From positions 1-64,000 of the forward strand of contig JBGAKC010000015.1 in NCBI GenBank assembly GCA_044224605.1: 64,000 nt of DNA, read 5' to 3'. Of this stretch, positions 29,074 to 37,361 are shown one piece after another. The notes beneath the pieces are model-generated. The model searched no databases and had not been told where the DNA came from. It saw only the letters and a list, made by a program, of their open reading frames with translations. Each line of letters begins with the position of its first letter. Positions within the stretch are counted from its first letter, which is position 1. Position numbers and translations under genes: made by a program. The DNA is from UBA7672 sp044224605. Lineage in GTDB: Bacteria > Pseudomonadota > Alphaproteobacteria > Caulobacterales > Hyphomonadaceae.

Positions 29074-30168
29074 ATGTCCGTGCTGAAACTTCGCCGCGAC
29101 ATGGTCGTGGTAGACGACGCGCCGGCGACCGAGACGGTCGCTGAGGCCGATCGTCCGTTTCCGCTTCGCAAGATCGAGCCAGAGACCGTCGATGTCATCG
29201 AGGCCGAGCTCGCCAGCGTTCCGGCCGAGCACGATGCCGGCGAACATCACGGCAAGACCTTCTTCCAACATGTCCGCTGGTGGTTCAACGCGGCGATCGT
29301 TGTTGCCGCCGTCAGCGCCTATCCGGCGATGGTCATCGCTTCCAGCGATGTCGGCGACGCCAACATTTCGGGCCTTTCGAATCGCGCCGACTGGACGGCG
29401 CCCTGGGTCGGCGGCTCCGCCACCCTCATGGAAAAACATTTCGACCAGCTCGGCTGGGCCAGCGATGCGCCGGCCTGGTCGCCGATGGCGCGCCTCACGG
29501 CCAAGCCGGCCTATCAGGCTGCGCTGGCCGGCAGCTTGGGCGACTTCGTCAAGCTGATGAACACGCAGGCGGTCGCCGCCGGTCATTCCGATCCGGATCT
29601 CGAAGCCGCTGCACGCCTTGTATCCTCGTCCGCAACCGGCATCCAGCTACGCGCCGCACGCGATGCGCTGACCAATTATGATCGCCGCATGCGCCGCCGT
29701 GACGTCGCCTCGATGTCGACGCCGCAACAGGTTGCCCAGCAGATCTCTCTGATCGACGCATGGGCCGGCGTCAGCCAGGAAGAGATCGCCGAGTCCGCAA
29801 AGAGTGTCGGTGGCAGCCCGATCGATGAAGACGCCACCCGCGCCGTCTATGCTGCAAAAGCCCGTGCAATGGTGGCGTTCCTGATTCTCGACTCGCTGCA
29901 ATGGCCGGAAACTCCAGAAGCCGCGAAAGCCCGCACGGCTGCGCTCGGAGCCTGGAAGGCGGCTGCGCAATTCCACCCGCTCATCGTGCTCAATGGCGAC
30001 CCGGACGGATCGCTGTTCGGCAACCACGCCACGTCGATGGGCTTCCTGATCAATCAGGCCCAGAAAGCGACTGATGCTTTCGAAGCCTCGCTCAGCCCCG
30101 CCGCCAGCGCTCTGGCGCCGGTTGCTCAACCCGCGCCTGCTGCGCCCGCCGCCGGCGCGTCGAAGTAG
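29074..30168 (+). CDS. Single-anchor membrane protein of unknown function
   Basis: A 364-residue protein with a cytoplasmic-looking acidic start (residues 1-60), one membrane helix at about 71-90 (FNAAIVVAAVSAYPAMVIAS) and an Ala-rich, probably helical, periplasmic domain of about 240 residues. It ends in a Pro/Ala tail. The middle and late blocks (FVKLMNTQAV, then FHPLIVLNGDPDGSLFGNH) faintly recall DUF2333 proteins, but I would not rely on that. It sits alone between a copper chaperone and a Usp-like gene. I see no catalytic motif. Confidence 0.75.
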   Translation: MSVLKLRRDMVVVDDAPATETVAEADRPFPLRKIEPETVDVIEAELASVPAEHDAGEHHGKTFFQHVRWWFNAAIVVAAVSAYPAMVIASSDVGDANISGLSNRADWTAPWVGGSATLMEKHFDQLGWASDAPAWSPMARLTAKPAYQAALAGSLGDFVKLMNTQAVAAGHSDPDLEAAARLVSSSATGIQLRAARDALTNYDRRMRRRDVASMSTPQQVAQQISLIDAWAGVSQEEIAESAKSVGGSPIDEDATRAVYAAKARAMVAFLILDSLQWPETPEAAKARTAALGAWKAAAQFHPLIVLNGDPDGSLFGNHATSMGFLINQAQKATDAFEASLSPAASALAPVAQPAPAAPAAGASK

Positions 30169-30225
30169 GCCGTCGACGCCGGGGGCAGGCTTGACCCGCC
30201 GCCCATCCCAGCGCCTGATGCCAAG

Positions 30226-30708
30226 ATGACCGTTATTTCACGAAAATTCCTCGCGGTCTCCGACGAGACCGAGGAGTGCCTGAAGGCGATGGTCTACGCC
30301 GCCATGCGCGCAAAGGCGGTTGGTTCCGGGCTGATCATTCTGCGTTGCGCGGAATCGCCCGGCCTCGGGGGGTGGATCGGGTTGGACAAGGATATCAGCC
30401 AGGACGCGCTGGATTCGGCGCGCCTAAAGGCCACCAGGCATGCAGACGCTGTCGAGACGCGGGTCGGCGTGAAGGCCGAGCTGGTCATCAGCGACGAGGA
30501 GCCGGTCGACGCCATCCGCAAGCTGGTCGAGGCGGACAAGTCCATCCGGATGCTGATCCTGGCGGCCGGGGCGGGGCGCAGTCCGGGCCCGCTGGTCTCC
30601 CGGCTGGCGAAAGGCAAGCGGATCGCGGCCCGCCCGATCGCGGTAACCGTAATCCCCGGCGACCTGACCGACGCCCAGCTCGATGAGATCGGCGGTCTTG
30701 CGGGCTGA
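30226..30708 (+). CDS. Universal stress protein (UspA-like)
   Basis: A 160-residue single Usp domain. It starts with a beta strand and helix (ISRKFLAVSDETEECLKAMVYA) and ends with ILAAGAGRSPGPLVSRLAKG, which resembles the G-x2-G-x9-G-S/T ATP-binding loop in a weakened form. ATP binding is therefore unsure. Usp genes often precede nfuA in alphaproteobacteria, as here (60 bases upstream). Confidence 0.8.
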   Translation: MTVISRKFLAVSDETEECLKAMVYAAMRAKAVGSGLIILRCAESPGLGGWIGLDKDISQDALDSARLKATRHADAVETRVGVKAELVISDEEPVDAIRKLVEADKSIRMLILAAGAGRSPGPLVSRLAKGKRIAARPIAVTVIPGDLTDAQLDEIGGLAG

Positions 30709-30768
30709 AGCCGCATTGCATGCAGCAGGGCTTGGCCCCATCTAGCGGGTAGAAACAGGCGAATTCCG

Positions 30769-31347
30769 ATGTTCATCCAGACCCAGCCGACGCCCAATCC
30801 GGCCACGCTCAAATTCCTGCCCGGCCGCGACGTGTCGCCGGCGACGGCCTACGAATTTATCTCGCTGGAAGAGGCGAGTGCGTCCCCGCTGGCGACGGCG
30901 CTGTTCGCGCTCAATGGCGTGAAGGGCGTCTTCCTCGGCGCTGACTTCGTCTCGATCACCAAGTCGGACGAAGCCGACTGGGCCGTGATCAAGCCGCAGG
31001 CGCTGGCCGCCATCATGGATCATTTCGTCTCCGGCGCGCCGGTGATCGCCGATGTGACGAAGTCCGAGGCGCCGACCGCCGAGGATGATGTCGTCTATGA
31101 AGGTGAAACCGCCGAGATCGTGGCCGAGATCAAGGAACTGATCGCCACCCGCGTTCGCCCCGCCGTCGCCAATGATGGCGGCGACATCATCTTCAAGCGC
31201 TTCGATGTCGAGACTGGCATTGTGCATCTCACCATGCGCGGCGCCTGCTCGGGCTGTCCGTCCTCCACGCTCACGCTGAAGCAGGGCGTCGAGAACCTGC
31301 TGCGCCACTATGTTCCTGAAGTGATGGCCGTCGAGGCGGCCGCCTGA
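30769..31347 (+). CDS. NfuA-like iron-sulfur cluster carrier
   Basis: A 192-residue Fe-S carrier. The N-terminal Nfu_N domain begins MFIQTQPTPNPATLKFLPG. The C-terminal NifU-like domain holds the cluster-binding pair C160 and C163 in MRGACSGCPSSTLTLK. It transfers 4Fe-4S clusters to target enzymes; HemW and MiaB, both encoded in this window, are Fe-S proteins. Its stop overlaps the next start (TGATG). Confidence 0.93.
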   Translation: MFIQTQPTPNPATLKFLPGRDVSPATAYEFISLEEASASPLATALFALNGVKGVFLGADFVSITKSDEADWAVIKPQALAAIMDHFVSGAPVIADVTKSEAPTAEDDVVYEGETAEIVAEIKELIATRVRPAVANDGGDIIFKRFDVETGIVHLTMRGACSGCPSSTLTLKQGVENLLRHYVPEVMAVEAAA

Positions 31348-31949
31348 TGGGCAAGCCGATCCAGGATGCCGCGCTCGACCAGATCTTCCGCACTGCCCGC
31401 ACGCGCCGCGGCTGGACCGGGGAAGAAACGCCCGAAGTCCTGATCCGTGCGACCTACGACCTCGCCAAGATCGCGCCGACGGCATCGAACATCTCGCCGG
31501 GCCGTTTCCTGTTCGTGCGTTCGCCCGCAGCGAAGGCGCGGCTGGAGCCGCATCTCGATGAAGGCAACCGCAAGCAGACGATGGCCGCGCCTTATACGGC
31601 GATCGTCGCCTACGACATGAATTTTGCCGCCTATCTGGGCAAGCTGATCCCGCATGCGCCCAACGCGAAGGAATGGTTTGCCGATCCCGCCAACGCTGAA
31701 TGGAACGCCATCCAGTCCGGGACGCTGATGGGCGCCTACCTGCTGATCGCCGCGCGGTCGCTGGGCCTCGATTGCGGACCAATGAACGGCTTCCGTCGCG
31801 AGGGCGTCGACAGGGAGTTCTTCATGGGCGATCCAGTGATGAAGTCCTGGCGCTCGAACTTCCTGATCAATATCGGCCATGGCGACGATACGCGGATCCG
31901 CCCGCGTGCGCCGCGGCTCGATTTTGACGAAGCCTGCCGCATCCTTTGA
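31347..31949 (+). CDS. RutE/HadB-type nitroreductase family protein
   Basis: A 200-residue FMN-dependent nitroreductase-fold protein. KIAPTASNISPGRFLFVRS and the region LGLDCGPMNGF are typical of the RutE/YdfG-linked malonic semialdehyde reductase branch. No pyrimidine-degradation (rut) gene is nearby, so the substrate is unknown. The start overlaps the nfuA stop by one base, implying coexpression. Confidence 0.85.
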   Translation: MGKPIQDAALDQIFRTARTRRGWTGEETPEVLIRATYDLAKIAPTASNISPGRFLFVRSPAAKARLEPHLDEGNRKQTMAAPYTAIVAYDMNFAAYLGKLIPHAPNAKEWFADPANAEWNAIQSGTLMGAYLLIAARSLGLDCGPMNGFRREGVDREFFMGDPVMKSWRSNFLINIGHGDDTRIRPRAPRLDFDEACRIL

Positions 31950-31981
31950 CGCAAGGCCCGGTGAGCGCATAAGAGCCCGCC

Positions 31982-32620
31982 ATGCTTGTCCTCGGTATCA
32001 ATACGGTTGGAGACGCCTGCGACGTGGCGCTTGTGGCTGATGGCGCTATCGTTGCTGAACTGAGCGAGCCCATGCAGCAGGGCCATGACGCGCGTCTTGC
32101 ACCCATCGTCGGGCGCCTGATGCGCGAGAGCCGCACGGCATTTTCGAGCCTAGACCGGATCGCTGTCATTGTCGGCCCCGGATCCTTCACCGGCGTTCGC
32201 GTCGGTGTCGCCTTCGCCCGAGGCCTTGCTCTGTCGCTCGACAAACCCGCGGTCGGCGTGAGCAGTCTTCAAGCGCTCGATGCGTTGCCCCGCAAAGGTG
32301 TCCTGATGGGCCTCCTGCCGGCCAAGCGACGCCCGCCGGAGCGCACCTGGTGGGCCCAGCTGATCGATGATGGCCATGCTCGTGCTGCGCCCTATGAAGC
32401 CAGCGAGCAGGACGTTGCGGCGTACAAGACCGGCCCGCGCGGATTCGACGCCCTCTGTGGCGGGCTCGAAGGCGTTCCCGACCACGGGATCCCGCGCATC
32501 GCTGCAAAACCGTCTGCGCGGGCGGCTGCGCTCTATGTCGCTGCCTTGACAGGCGCCCTGCCGCCGGCGCGCCCCATCTACGTCCGCGAGCCCGACGCAA
32601 AGCCGATGCGCGCGCCATGA
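31982..32620 (+). CDS. tsaB: TsaB, partner protein of the t6A tRNA modification complex
   Basis: A 212-residue ASKHA-fold protein of the TsaB/YeaZ family. It pairs with TsaD and TsaE to make threonylcarbamoyl-adenosine at position 37 of ANN-decoding tRNAs. The start LGINTVGDACDVALV and the motif GPGSFTGVRVGVAFARGLA are diagnostic. The stop overlaps rimI (ATGA), as in many bacteria. Confidence 0.94.
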   Translation: MLVLGINTVGDACDVALVADGAIVAELSEPMQQGHDARLAPIVGRLMRESRTAFSSLDRIAVIVGPGSFTGVRVGVAFARGLALSLDKPAVGVSSLQALDALPRKGVLMGLLPAKRRPPERTWWAQLIDDGHARAAPYEASEQDVAAYKTGPRGFDALCGGLEGVPDHGIPRIAAKPSARAAALYVAALTGALPPARPIYVREPDAKPMRAP

Positions 32621-33084
32621 GCCTACGCCTCGCCACACCCGCTGACGCCGCCGATCTGTCGCGCCTGCACCACGCATCGTTCGAGGATGGCTGGAGCCGC
32701 GACGATTTCGTGACGTGGCTCTCGCGGAAGGAAGGGATCGCGATCCTTGGCGCGGATGGACGCGAACCCGTCGCATTCGGCCTTGCCCTCGAAGCGGGCG
32801 CGGACGCCGAACTCCTCAGCATCGCAACAGACCCGGCCGGCCGCCGCGCCGGATGGGGCAGGCGCATTTTCCAGGCGCTTGACGCCGAGGCGCGGAATCG
32901 CGGGCTCGAACGCTGGGTTCTTGAGGTTGCCCGCAACAATCTTCCCGCGATCGGGCTCTACAAATCATCTGGATTCATGGAAATCGGCGTCCGGAAGGCC
33001 TATTATCGCACCCAGGCAGGGCTTGTTGATGCGCTGGTCATGTCCCGGAAGGTCGGTCCTGCCGGTGGACAGGACCGCTGCTGA
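32617..33084 (+). CDS. rimI: RimI-like N-acetyltransferase
   Basis: A 155-residue GNAT acetyltransferase. The acetyl-CoA loop is DPAGRRAGWGRRIFQALDA, and the C-terminal ARNNLPAIGLYKSSGFMEIG matches RimI, which acetylates ribosomal protein S18. The tsaB-rimI overlap is a frequent operon arrangement and supports the assignment. The exact substrate in this organism is inferred. Confidence 0.88.
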   Translation: MSLRLATPADAADLSRLHHASFEDGWSRDDFVTWLSRKEGIAILGADGREPVAFGLALEAGADAELLSIATDPAGRRAGWGRRIFQALDAEARNRGLERWVLEVARNNLPAIGLYKSSGFMEIGVRKAYYRTQAGLVDALVMSRKVGPAGGQDRC

Positions 33085-33143
33085 CCAGCATATGTGCCCC
33101 GGCGATCCGGCTCACCCCGGGACGTCTCACGAAGGAGGTCCGT

Positions 33144-33557
33144 GTGATCGAGCAACGGTGCGTCGAAAAGGGTCTGCGCATGACGGAGCAGCGCCGCGTT
33201 ATCGCGCGCGTGCTGTCGACGGCCGCCGATCACCCGGACGCAGAAGAACTGCATCGCCGCGCCGCCGCCATCGATCCCAACATCTCGCTGGCCACGGTCT
33301 ATCGCACCGTGAAGCTGTTCGAGGACTCCGGCATCATCGAGCGCCACGATTTCCGTGACGGCCGCTCCCGCTACGAAGAGGCGCCAGAGGAACACCACGA
33401 CCACCTGATCGACGCCAAGAACGGCAAGGTGGTCGAGTTCAAGTCGGAAGAGATCGAGAAGCTGCAGGTCGAGATCGCCCGCAAGCTTGGCTATCGCCTC
33501 GTCGATCACCGCCTCGAACTCTATGGCGTCCCCCTGGCCGAGGACGAGAAGAAGTAA
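33144..33557 (+). CDS. fur: Fur family metal-responsive repressor
   Basis: A 137-residue Fur/Mur-type regulator. It has the winged-helix block MTEQRRVIARVL, the recognition region ISLATVYRTVKLFEDSGII and the metal-site block HHDHLID. GTG is the start, supported by a near-perfect ribosome site, AAGGAGGT, 4 bases upstream. It lies between rimI and miaB, the usual alphaproteobacterial place for Fur/Mur. Some of these respond mainly to manganese, so iron specificity is not proved. The C-terminal Cys pairs of classical Fur are absent. Confidence 0.92.
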   Translation: MIEQRCVEKGLRMTEQRRVIARVLSTAADHPDAEELHRRAAAIDPNISLATVYRTVKLFEDSGIIERHDFRDGRSRYEEAPEEHHDHLIDAKNGKVVEFKSEEIEKLQVEIARKLGYRLVDHRLELYGVPLAEDEKK

Positions 33558-33562
33558 GCCGC

Positions 33563-34939
33563 ATGGCTGACACGAGCCAGAAGCCCAACACGAAGGGCCT
33601 CTTCATCAAGACCTATGGTTGCCAAGCCAACGTCTATGATTCCGAGAGGATGCGGGACGTGCTGAAACCGTTGGGCTATGCCCCCGTGGATTCGCCCGAG
33701 GCGGCAGAACTTGTCGTGATCAACACCTGCCACATCCGCGAGAAGGCCACCGAAAAGGTCTTCTCCGAGCTTGGCCGCCTGCGTGAGCTGAAACAGGAAA
33801 GTGGCGGCGTCCTCCGCATCGCTGTCGCCGGCTGCGTGGCGCAGGCCGAGGGCGAAGAGATCATGCGCCGCGAGCCTGCCGTCGACATGGTCGTCGGGCC
33901 GCAATCCTATCACCGGCTTCCAGAGATGATCGCGCGGTTGTCGCGCAAGACCGGCGATGTCCTCGAAACGGATTTCGCGGTAGAGGAAAAGTTCGACGCC
34001 CTGCCGAATACACGCGATGTCTCCGGGCCCTCCGCCTTCCTCGCCGTGCAGGAAGGTTGCGACAAGTTCTGCACCTTCTGCGTCGTGCCCTACACGCGTG
34101 GCGCCGAGTTCTCGCGCGGTACGGACGCCGTCATCGCCGAAGCGCGCGAACTGGCGCGGAACGGCGTAAGGGAAATCGTCCTTATAGGGCAGAATGTGAA
34201 TGCCTGGCACGGCGCAGCGCCTGCGCACGACATGCGGGGCGGCGAGTGGGGCCTCGGCGATCTGATCCGTCACGTTGCGAAGATCGGCGGCGTCGAGCGC
34301 ATCCGCTATACGACCTCGCATCCGCGCGACATGGCTGACGACCTGATCGAAGCGCATCGCGACGTCGAACAGCTCGCGCCCTTCCTGCATCTGCCTGTGC
34401 AGTCAGGCTCCGACCGCATCCTGAAGGCCATGAACCGCCAGCACGCGGCGAGCGATTATCTCCGAATCGTCGAGCGTGTCCGCGCATCCCGGCCTGACAT
34501 CGCGCTGGCGTCGGATTTCATCGTTGGCTTCCCAGGTGAGAGTGACAAGGATTTCGAGGGTACGTTGAAACTCGTCGAGGCCGTCGGTTTCGCGCAGGCC
34601 TATTCGTTCAAATATTCCCCGCGCCCCGGCACGCCTGCGGCCGGCATGTCGCTGCAGGTCGAGGAACATGTGAAGGAAGAACGCCTTGCCCGGCTTCAGC
34701 AGCTGCTCAATAGCCAGGCCCAGGCATTCAACACCGCCGCCATCGGCCGCAGGCTAAGCGTCCTGTTCTCGCGTCAGGGCAAGCGCGAGGCGCAGGTGCT
34801 CGGCTATTCGCCCTATATGCAGTCCGTCCATGTCGAGAACGGCGCACATCTCGCCAACCGCATCGCCGAAGTTGAAATCGTCGGCGCCACGATGACCAGC
34901 CTCACGGGCCGCCTTGTAAAGGCCGAGGTGACTGCGTGA
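33563..34939 (+). CDS. miaB: MiaB tRNA methylthiotransferase
   Basis: A 458-residue radical SAM methylthiotransferase that converts i6A37 to ms2i6A37 in tRNA. The N-terminal UPF0004 domain has TYGCQANVYDSERM. The radical SAM Cys residues are C166, C170 and C173 (GCDKFCTFCVVPY). A TRAM domain ends the protein. It starts 5 bases after fur and overlaps phoH as GTGA. Confidence 0.96.
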   Translation: MADTSQKPNTKGLFIKTYGCQANVYDSERMRDVLKPLGYAPVDSPEAAELVVINTCHIREKATEKVFSELGRLRELKQESGGVLRIAVAGCVAQAEGEEIMRREPAVDMVVGPQSYHRLPEMIARLSRKTGDVLETDFAVEEKFDALPNTRDVSGPSAFLAVQEGCDKFCTFCVVPYTRGAEFSRGTDAVIAEARELARNGVREIVLIGQNVNAWHGAAPAHDMRGGEWGLGDLIRHVAKIGGVERIRYTTSHPRDMADDLIEAHRDVEQLAPFLHLPVQSGSDRILKAMNRQHAASDYLRIVERVRASRPDIALASDFIVGFPGESDKDFEGTLKLVEAVGFAQAYSFKYSPRPGTPAAGMSLQVEEHVKEERLARLQQLLNSQAQAFNTAAIGRRLSVLFSRQGKREAQVLGYSPYMQSVHVENGAHLANRIAEVEIVGATMTSLTGRLVKAEVTA

Positions 34940-35931
34940 CGACGAAACCCAAGCCCGCGCGCGGTCACCGCCATACCGTTCCTGTCGCCAATCCGCAGCT
35001 GCTGCGTGATGTCTGCGGACCCGCGCACTCGCACCTGCAGCTGGTCGAGCAGGCGTTTGCAGAAGACAGCGTGCGCGTCGACAGCCAGGGCGGCGAGATC
35101 GTCGTCACGGGCGAGGGCGAGGGCGCCAGGCAGGCCGCCGATGCGCTACAGGCCTTCGCGCGTCGCATCGCAAACGGGGCCGAAGCGACGACCGCCGAAC
35201 TCGAAGCCGCGATAAAGCTGACCGCCAGTCACGGCGTCGCCGCCGCATCCAGCGACGTCATCCAGGGTCTGCGTAAGCCGATCATGGCGCAGACGCCTGG
35301 CCAGCGAGCCTATCTCGAAAAGCTGCGCCGTGATGACCTTGGCCTGATCTTCGGCGTGGGCCCGGCCGGCACAGGCAAGACCTATCTCGCCGTCGCCATG
35401 GCCGCGGCCGAGCTCAAATCCGGCAAGCGCGAACGCCTTGTCGTCGCGCGTCCAGCCGTGGAAGCCGGCGAGAAGCTCGGCTTCCTTCCCGGCGCGTTGG
35501 AAGAAAAGGTCGATCCCTACATGCTGCCGATCTGGGATGCGCTCAACGAGTGCCTCGGGGCGCAGGAAGTCGACCGCCGCAAGGAGCGCCGCGAGATCGA
35601 AGTGGCGCCGCTTGCCTTCATGCGCGGTCGCACGCTGAAGAACGCTTTCGTCATCATCGACGAGGCGCAGAACGCAACCGTGCCGCAGATGAAGATGGTG
35701 CTCACGCGCCTCGGCCGCGGATCGCGCATGGTCGTCACCGGCGATCCTTCGCAGACCGACCTGCCGAACAACACGAAGTCCGGCCTCGGCCATGCCATGT
35801 CGATCCTGCGCAATGTGAAGGGTGTCGAGATCGAGACCCTGACGCGTGCCGACGTGGTCCGCCACGAGCTCGTGGGCCGAATTGTCGACGCCTATGACAG
35901 AGACGCCGCCAGAGGCGCGTCGCGAAAGTGA
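34936..35931 (+). CDS. PhoH-like ATPase
   Basis: A 331-residue PhoH-family protein. Walker A is GPAGTGKTYLA (from residue 142) and the Walker B-type motif is FVIIDEAQNATVPQMKMVL, followed by TGDPSQTDLP. An N-terminal KH-like region (residues 20-90) suggests RNA contact. It starts at a GTG overlapping the miaB stop and ends overlapping ybeY in the same way; miaB-phoH-ybeY coupling is common and fits a role in RNA or ribosome maintenance. Confidence 0.94.
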   Translation: MTTKPKPARGHRHTVPVANPQLLRDVCGPAHSHLQLVEQAFAEDSVRVDSQGGEIVVTGEGEGARQAADALQAFARRIANGAEATTAELEAAIKLTASHGVAAASSDVIQGLRKPIMAQTPGQRAYLEKLRRDDLGLIFGVGPAGTGKTYLAVAMAAAELKSGKRERLVVARPAVEAGEKLGFLPGALEEKVDPYMLPIWDALNECLGAQEVDRRKERREIEVAPLAFMRGRTLKNAFVIIDEAQNATVPQMKMVLTRLGRGSRMVVTGDPSQTDLPNNTKSGLGHAMSILRNVKGVEIETLTRADVVRHELVGRIVDAYDRDAARGASRK

Positions 35932-36440
35932 CAAAACCACCCGCCACAGAGCCCCTGTCGGTCGACCTGCGAGTCGCCGATCCGCGCTGGAAATCGCTGG
36001 GCGATCTCGCTTCTCTGGCGGCCCGCGTGCTGGCACATGCCGCAGCTCACATGAAAGCCGGCGGCGAGCTGTCGCTTCTGCTCACAGCTGATGCGGAAAT
36101 GCGCGCCCTCAACAAGCAATGGCGCGGCCTCGACAAGCCGACCGACGTGTTGTCCTTCCCGTCCGAAGACCCGGAAATTCCGGGCCAGCTTCAATACCTT
36201 GGTGACATCGCCATCGGTTATGAGACCTCTCTGCATGACGCAGAGGCCATGGGCCGCCCGCTTGACGGGCATGTCAGCCACCTGATGATTCACGGCTTCC
36301 TTCACCTGCTTGGCTATGATCACATCGAACCGGACGACGCGAAGGTGATGGAACCTCTCGAAACTCAGATCCTCGCCGGCCTCGGCTGGCCCGATCCCTA
36401 CGCCACCGGCCCTTATGCCGGCGGAGCGGGGGAAGGCTGA
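35928..36440 (+). CDS. ybeY: YbeY endoribonuclease
   Basis: A 170-residue metal-dependent RNase for 16S rRNA 3' maturation and ribosome quality control. The metal-binding motif H-x3-H-x5-H is intact (H122, H126, H132 in HGFLHLLGYDH), and LNKQWRGLDKPTDVLSFP is a family block. GTG start, 4-base overlap with phoH; corC begins 5 bases after the stop. Confidence 0.95.
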   Translation: MTKPPATEPLSVDLRVADPRWKSLGDLASLAARVLAHAAAHMKAGGELSLLLTADAEMRALNKQWRGLDKPTDVLSFPSEDPEIPGQLQYLGDIAIGYETSLHDAEAMGRPLDGHVSHLMIHGFLHLLGYDHIEPDDAKVMEPLETQILAGLGWPDPYATGPYAGGAGEG

Positions 36441-36445
36441 TACCC

Positions 36446-37330
36446 ATGCCGAACGACGGAGAGCCTCCCCAGCGAATGACCATTCGCAAACGCATCGCCC
36501 GCCTCATCGCCGGCGCCCCGCCTCGTGAGGCGCCTCAGCCCGCCGAGCAGGTCGCCACGCCCATGGCCATCCGCCTGCGTCTCAAGGAGTTCGAGACAGC
36601 GAGCGTGCGCGATGTGATGATCTCACGCGTGGATATTGCCGCCGTCGATGTCGAGGCGACGCTGGGCGATGTGCTCCGGATGTTTGCAACCGAGGCCCAT
36701 TCCCGCATGCCCGTCTATCGCGACTCCCTGGATGAGCCTCTGGGTTTCATCCACATCAAGGACGTCGTCGCCGAGGGCGTGCGCTGCAACTGGAGCGCGG
36801 AGCTTCTGGCGGCGCACAAGGTCGAGAAGCTGGTACGCGACATCATGTTCGTGCCGGAATCGACGCTGCTGCCTGACCTGATGATCCAGATGCAGTCGAG
36901 CCGGATTCACATCGCCATCGTCGTCGACGAATTTGGCGGTACGGGCGGGATGGTGTGCCTTGAGGATCTCGTCGAGCAGATCGTCGGCGACATCGAGGAC
37001 GAGCACGACGAGACGCGCCCGCTTGTCACCCGCCGTGGCCGGTCGACCTGGGATGTCGATGGACTTGCCGGCATTGTCGACGTCGAGCGGCAGACCGGCC
37101 TGCCGCTTCAGGTCGAGGACTTCGAATCAGAGGTCGACACAATTGGGGGGCTTGTGACGGCTCTGGCCGGGCGCGTGCCGCAGGCTGGCGAATCGGTCGA
37201 ACATCCCCGCGGGTCGCTGATCGAGATCGTGACCGCCGATCCGCGCCGCATCATCCGCCTGCGGCTCAAGGGGCCGAAGTCGGCGCCGTCCGCGCTTGCG
37301 GAAGACAAGACGGCGGCTGTAGACCGTTGA
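36446..37330 (+). CDS. CorC/HlyC-type protein with tandem CBS domains
   Basis: A 294-residue protein with two CBS domains (about residues 48-170; DVMISRVDIAAVD, then VVDEFGGTGGMVCLEDLVE) and a CorC_HlyC C-terminal domain (about 190-280). No membrane segment. The family is linked to cation balance. Lying between ybeY and lnt is the standard position. The older name hemolysin-family protein does not imply haemolysis. Confidence 0.9.
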   Translation: MPNDGEPPQRMTIRKRIARLIAGAPPREAPQPAEQVATPMAIRLRLKEFETASVRDVMISRVDIAAVDVEATLGDVLRMFATEAHSRMPVYRDSLDEPLGFIHIKDVVAEGVRCNWSAELLAAHKVEKLVRDIMFVPESTLLPDLMIQMQSSRIHIAIVVDEFGGTGGMVCLEDLVEQIVGDIEDEHDETRPLVTRRGRSTWDVDGLAGIVDVERQTGLPLQVEDFESEVDTIGGLVTALAGRVPQAGESVEHPRGSLIEIVTADPRRIIRLRLKGPKSAPSALAEDKTAAVDR

Positions 37331-37361
37331 CACGCCAGACGCGGCTGCCCGGGGAGGGGCC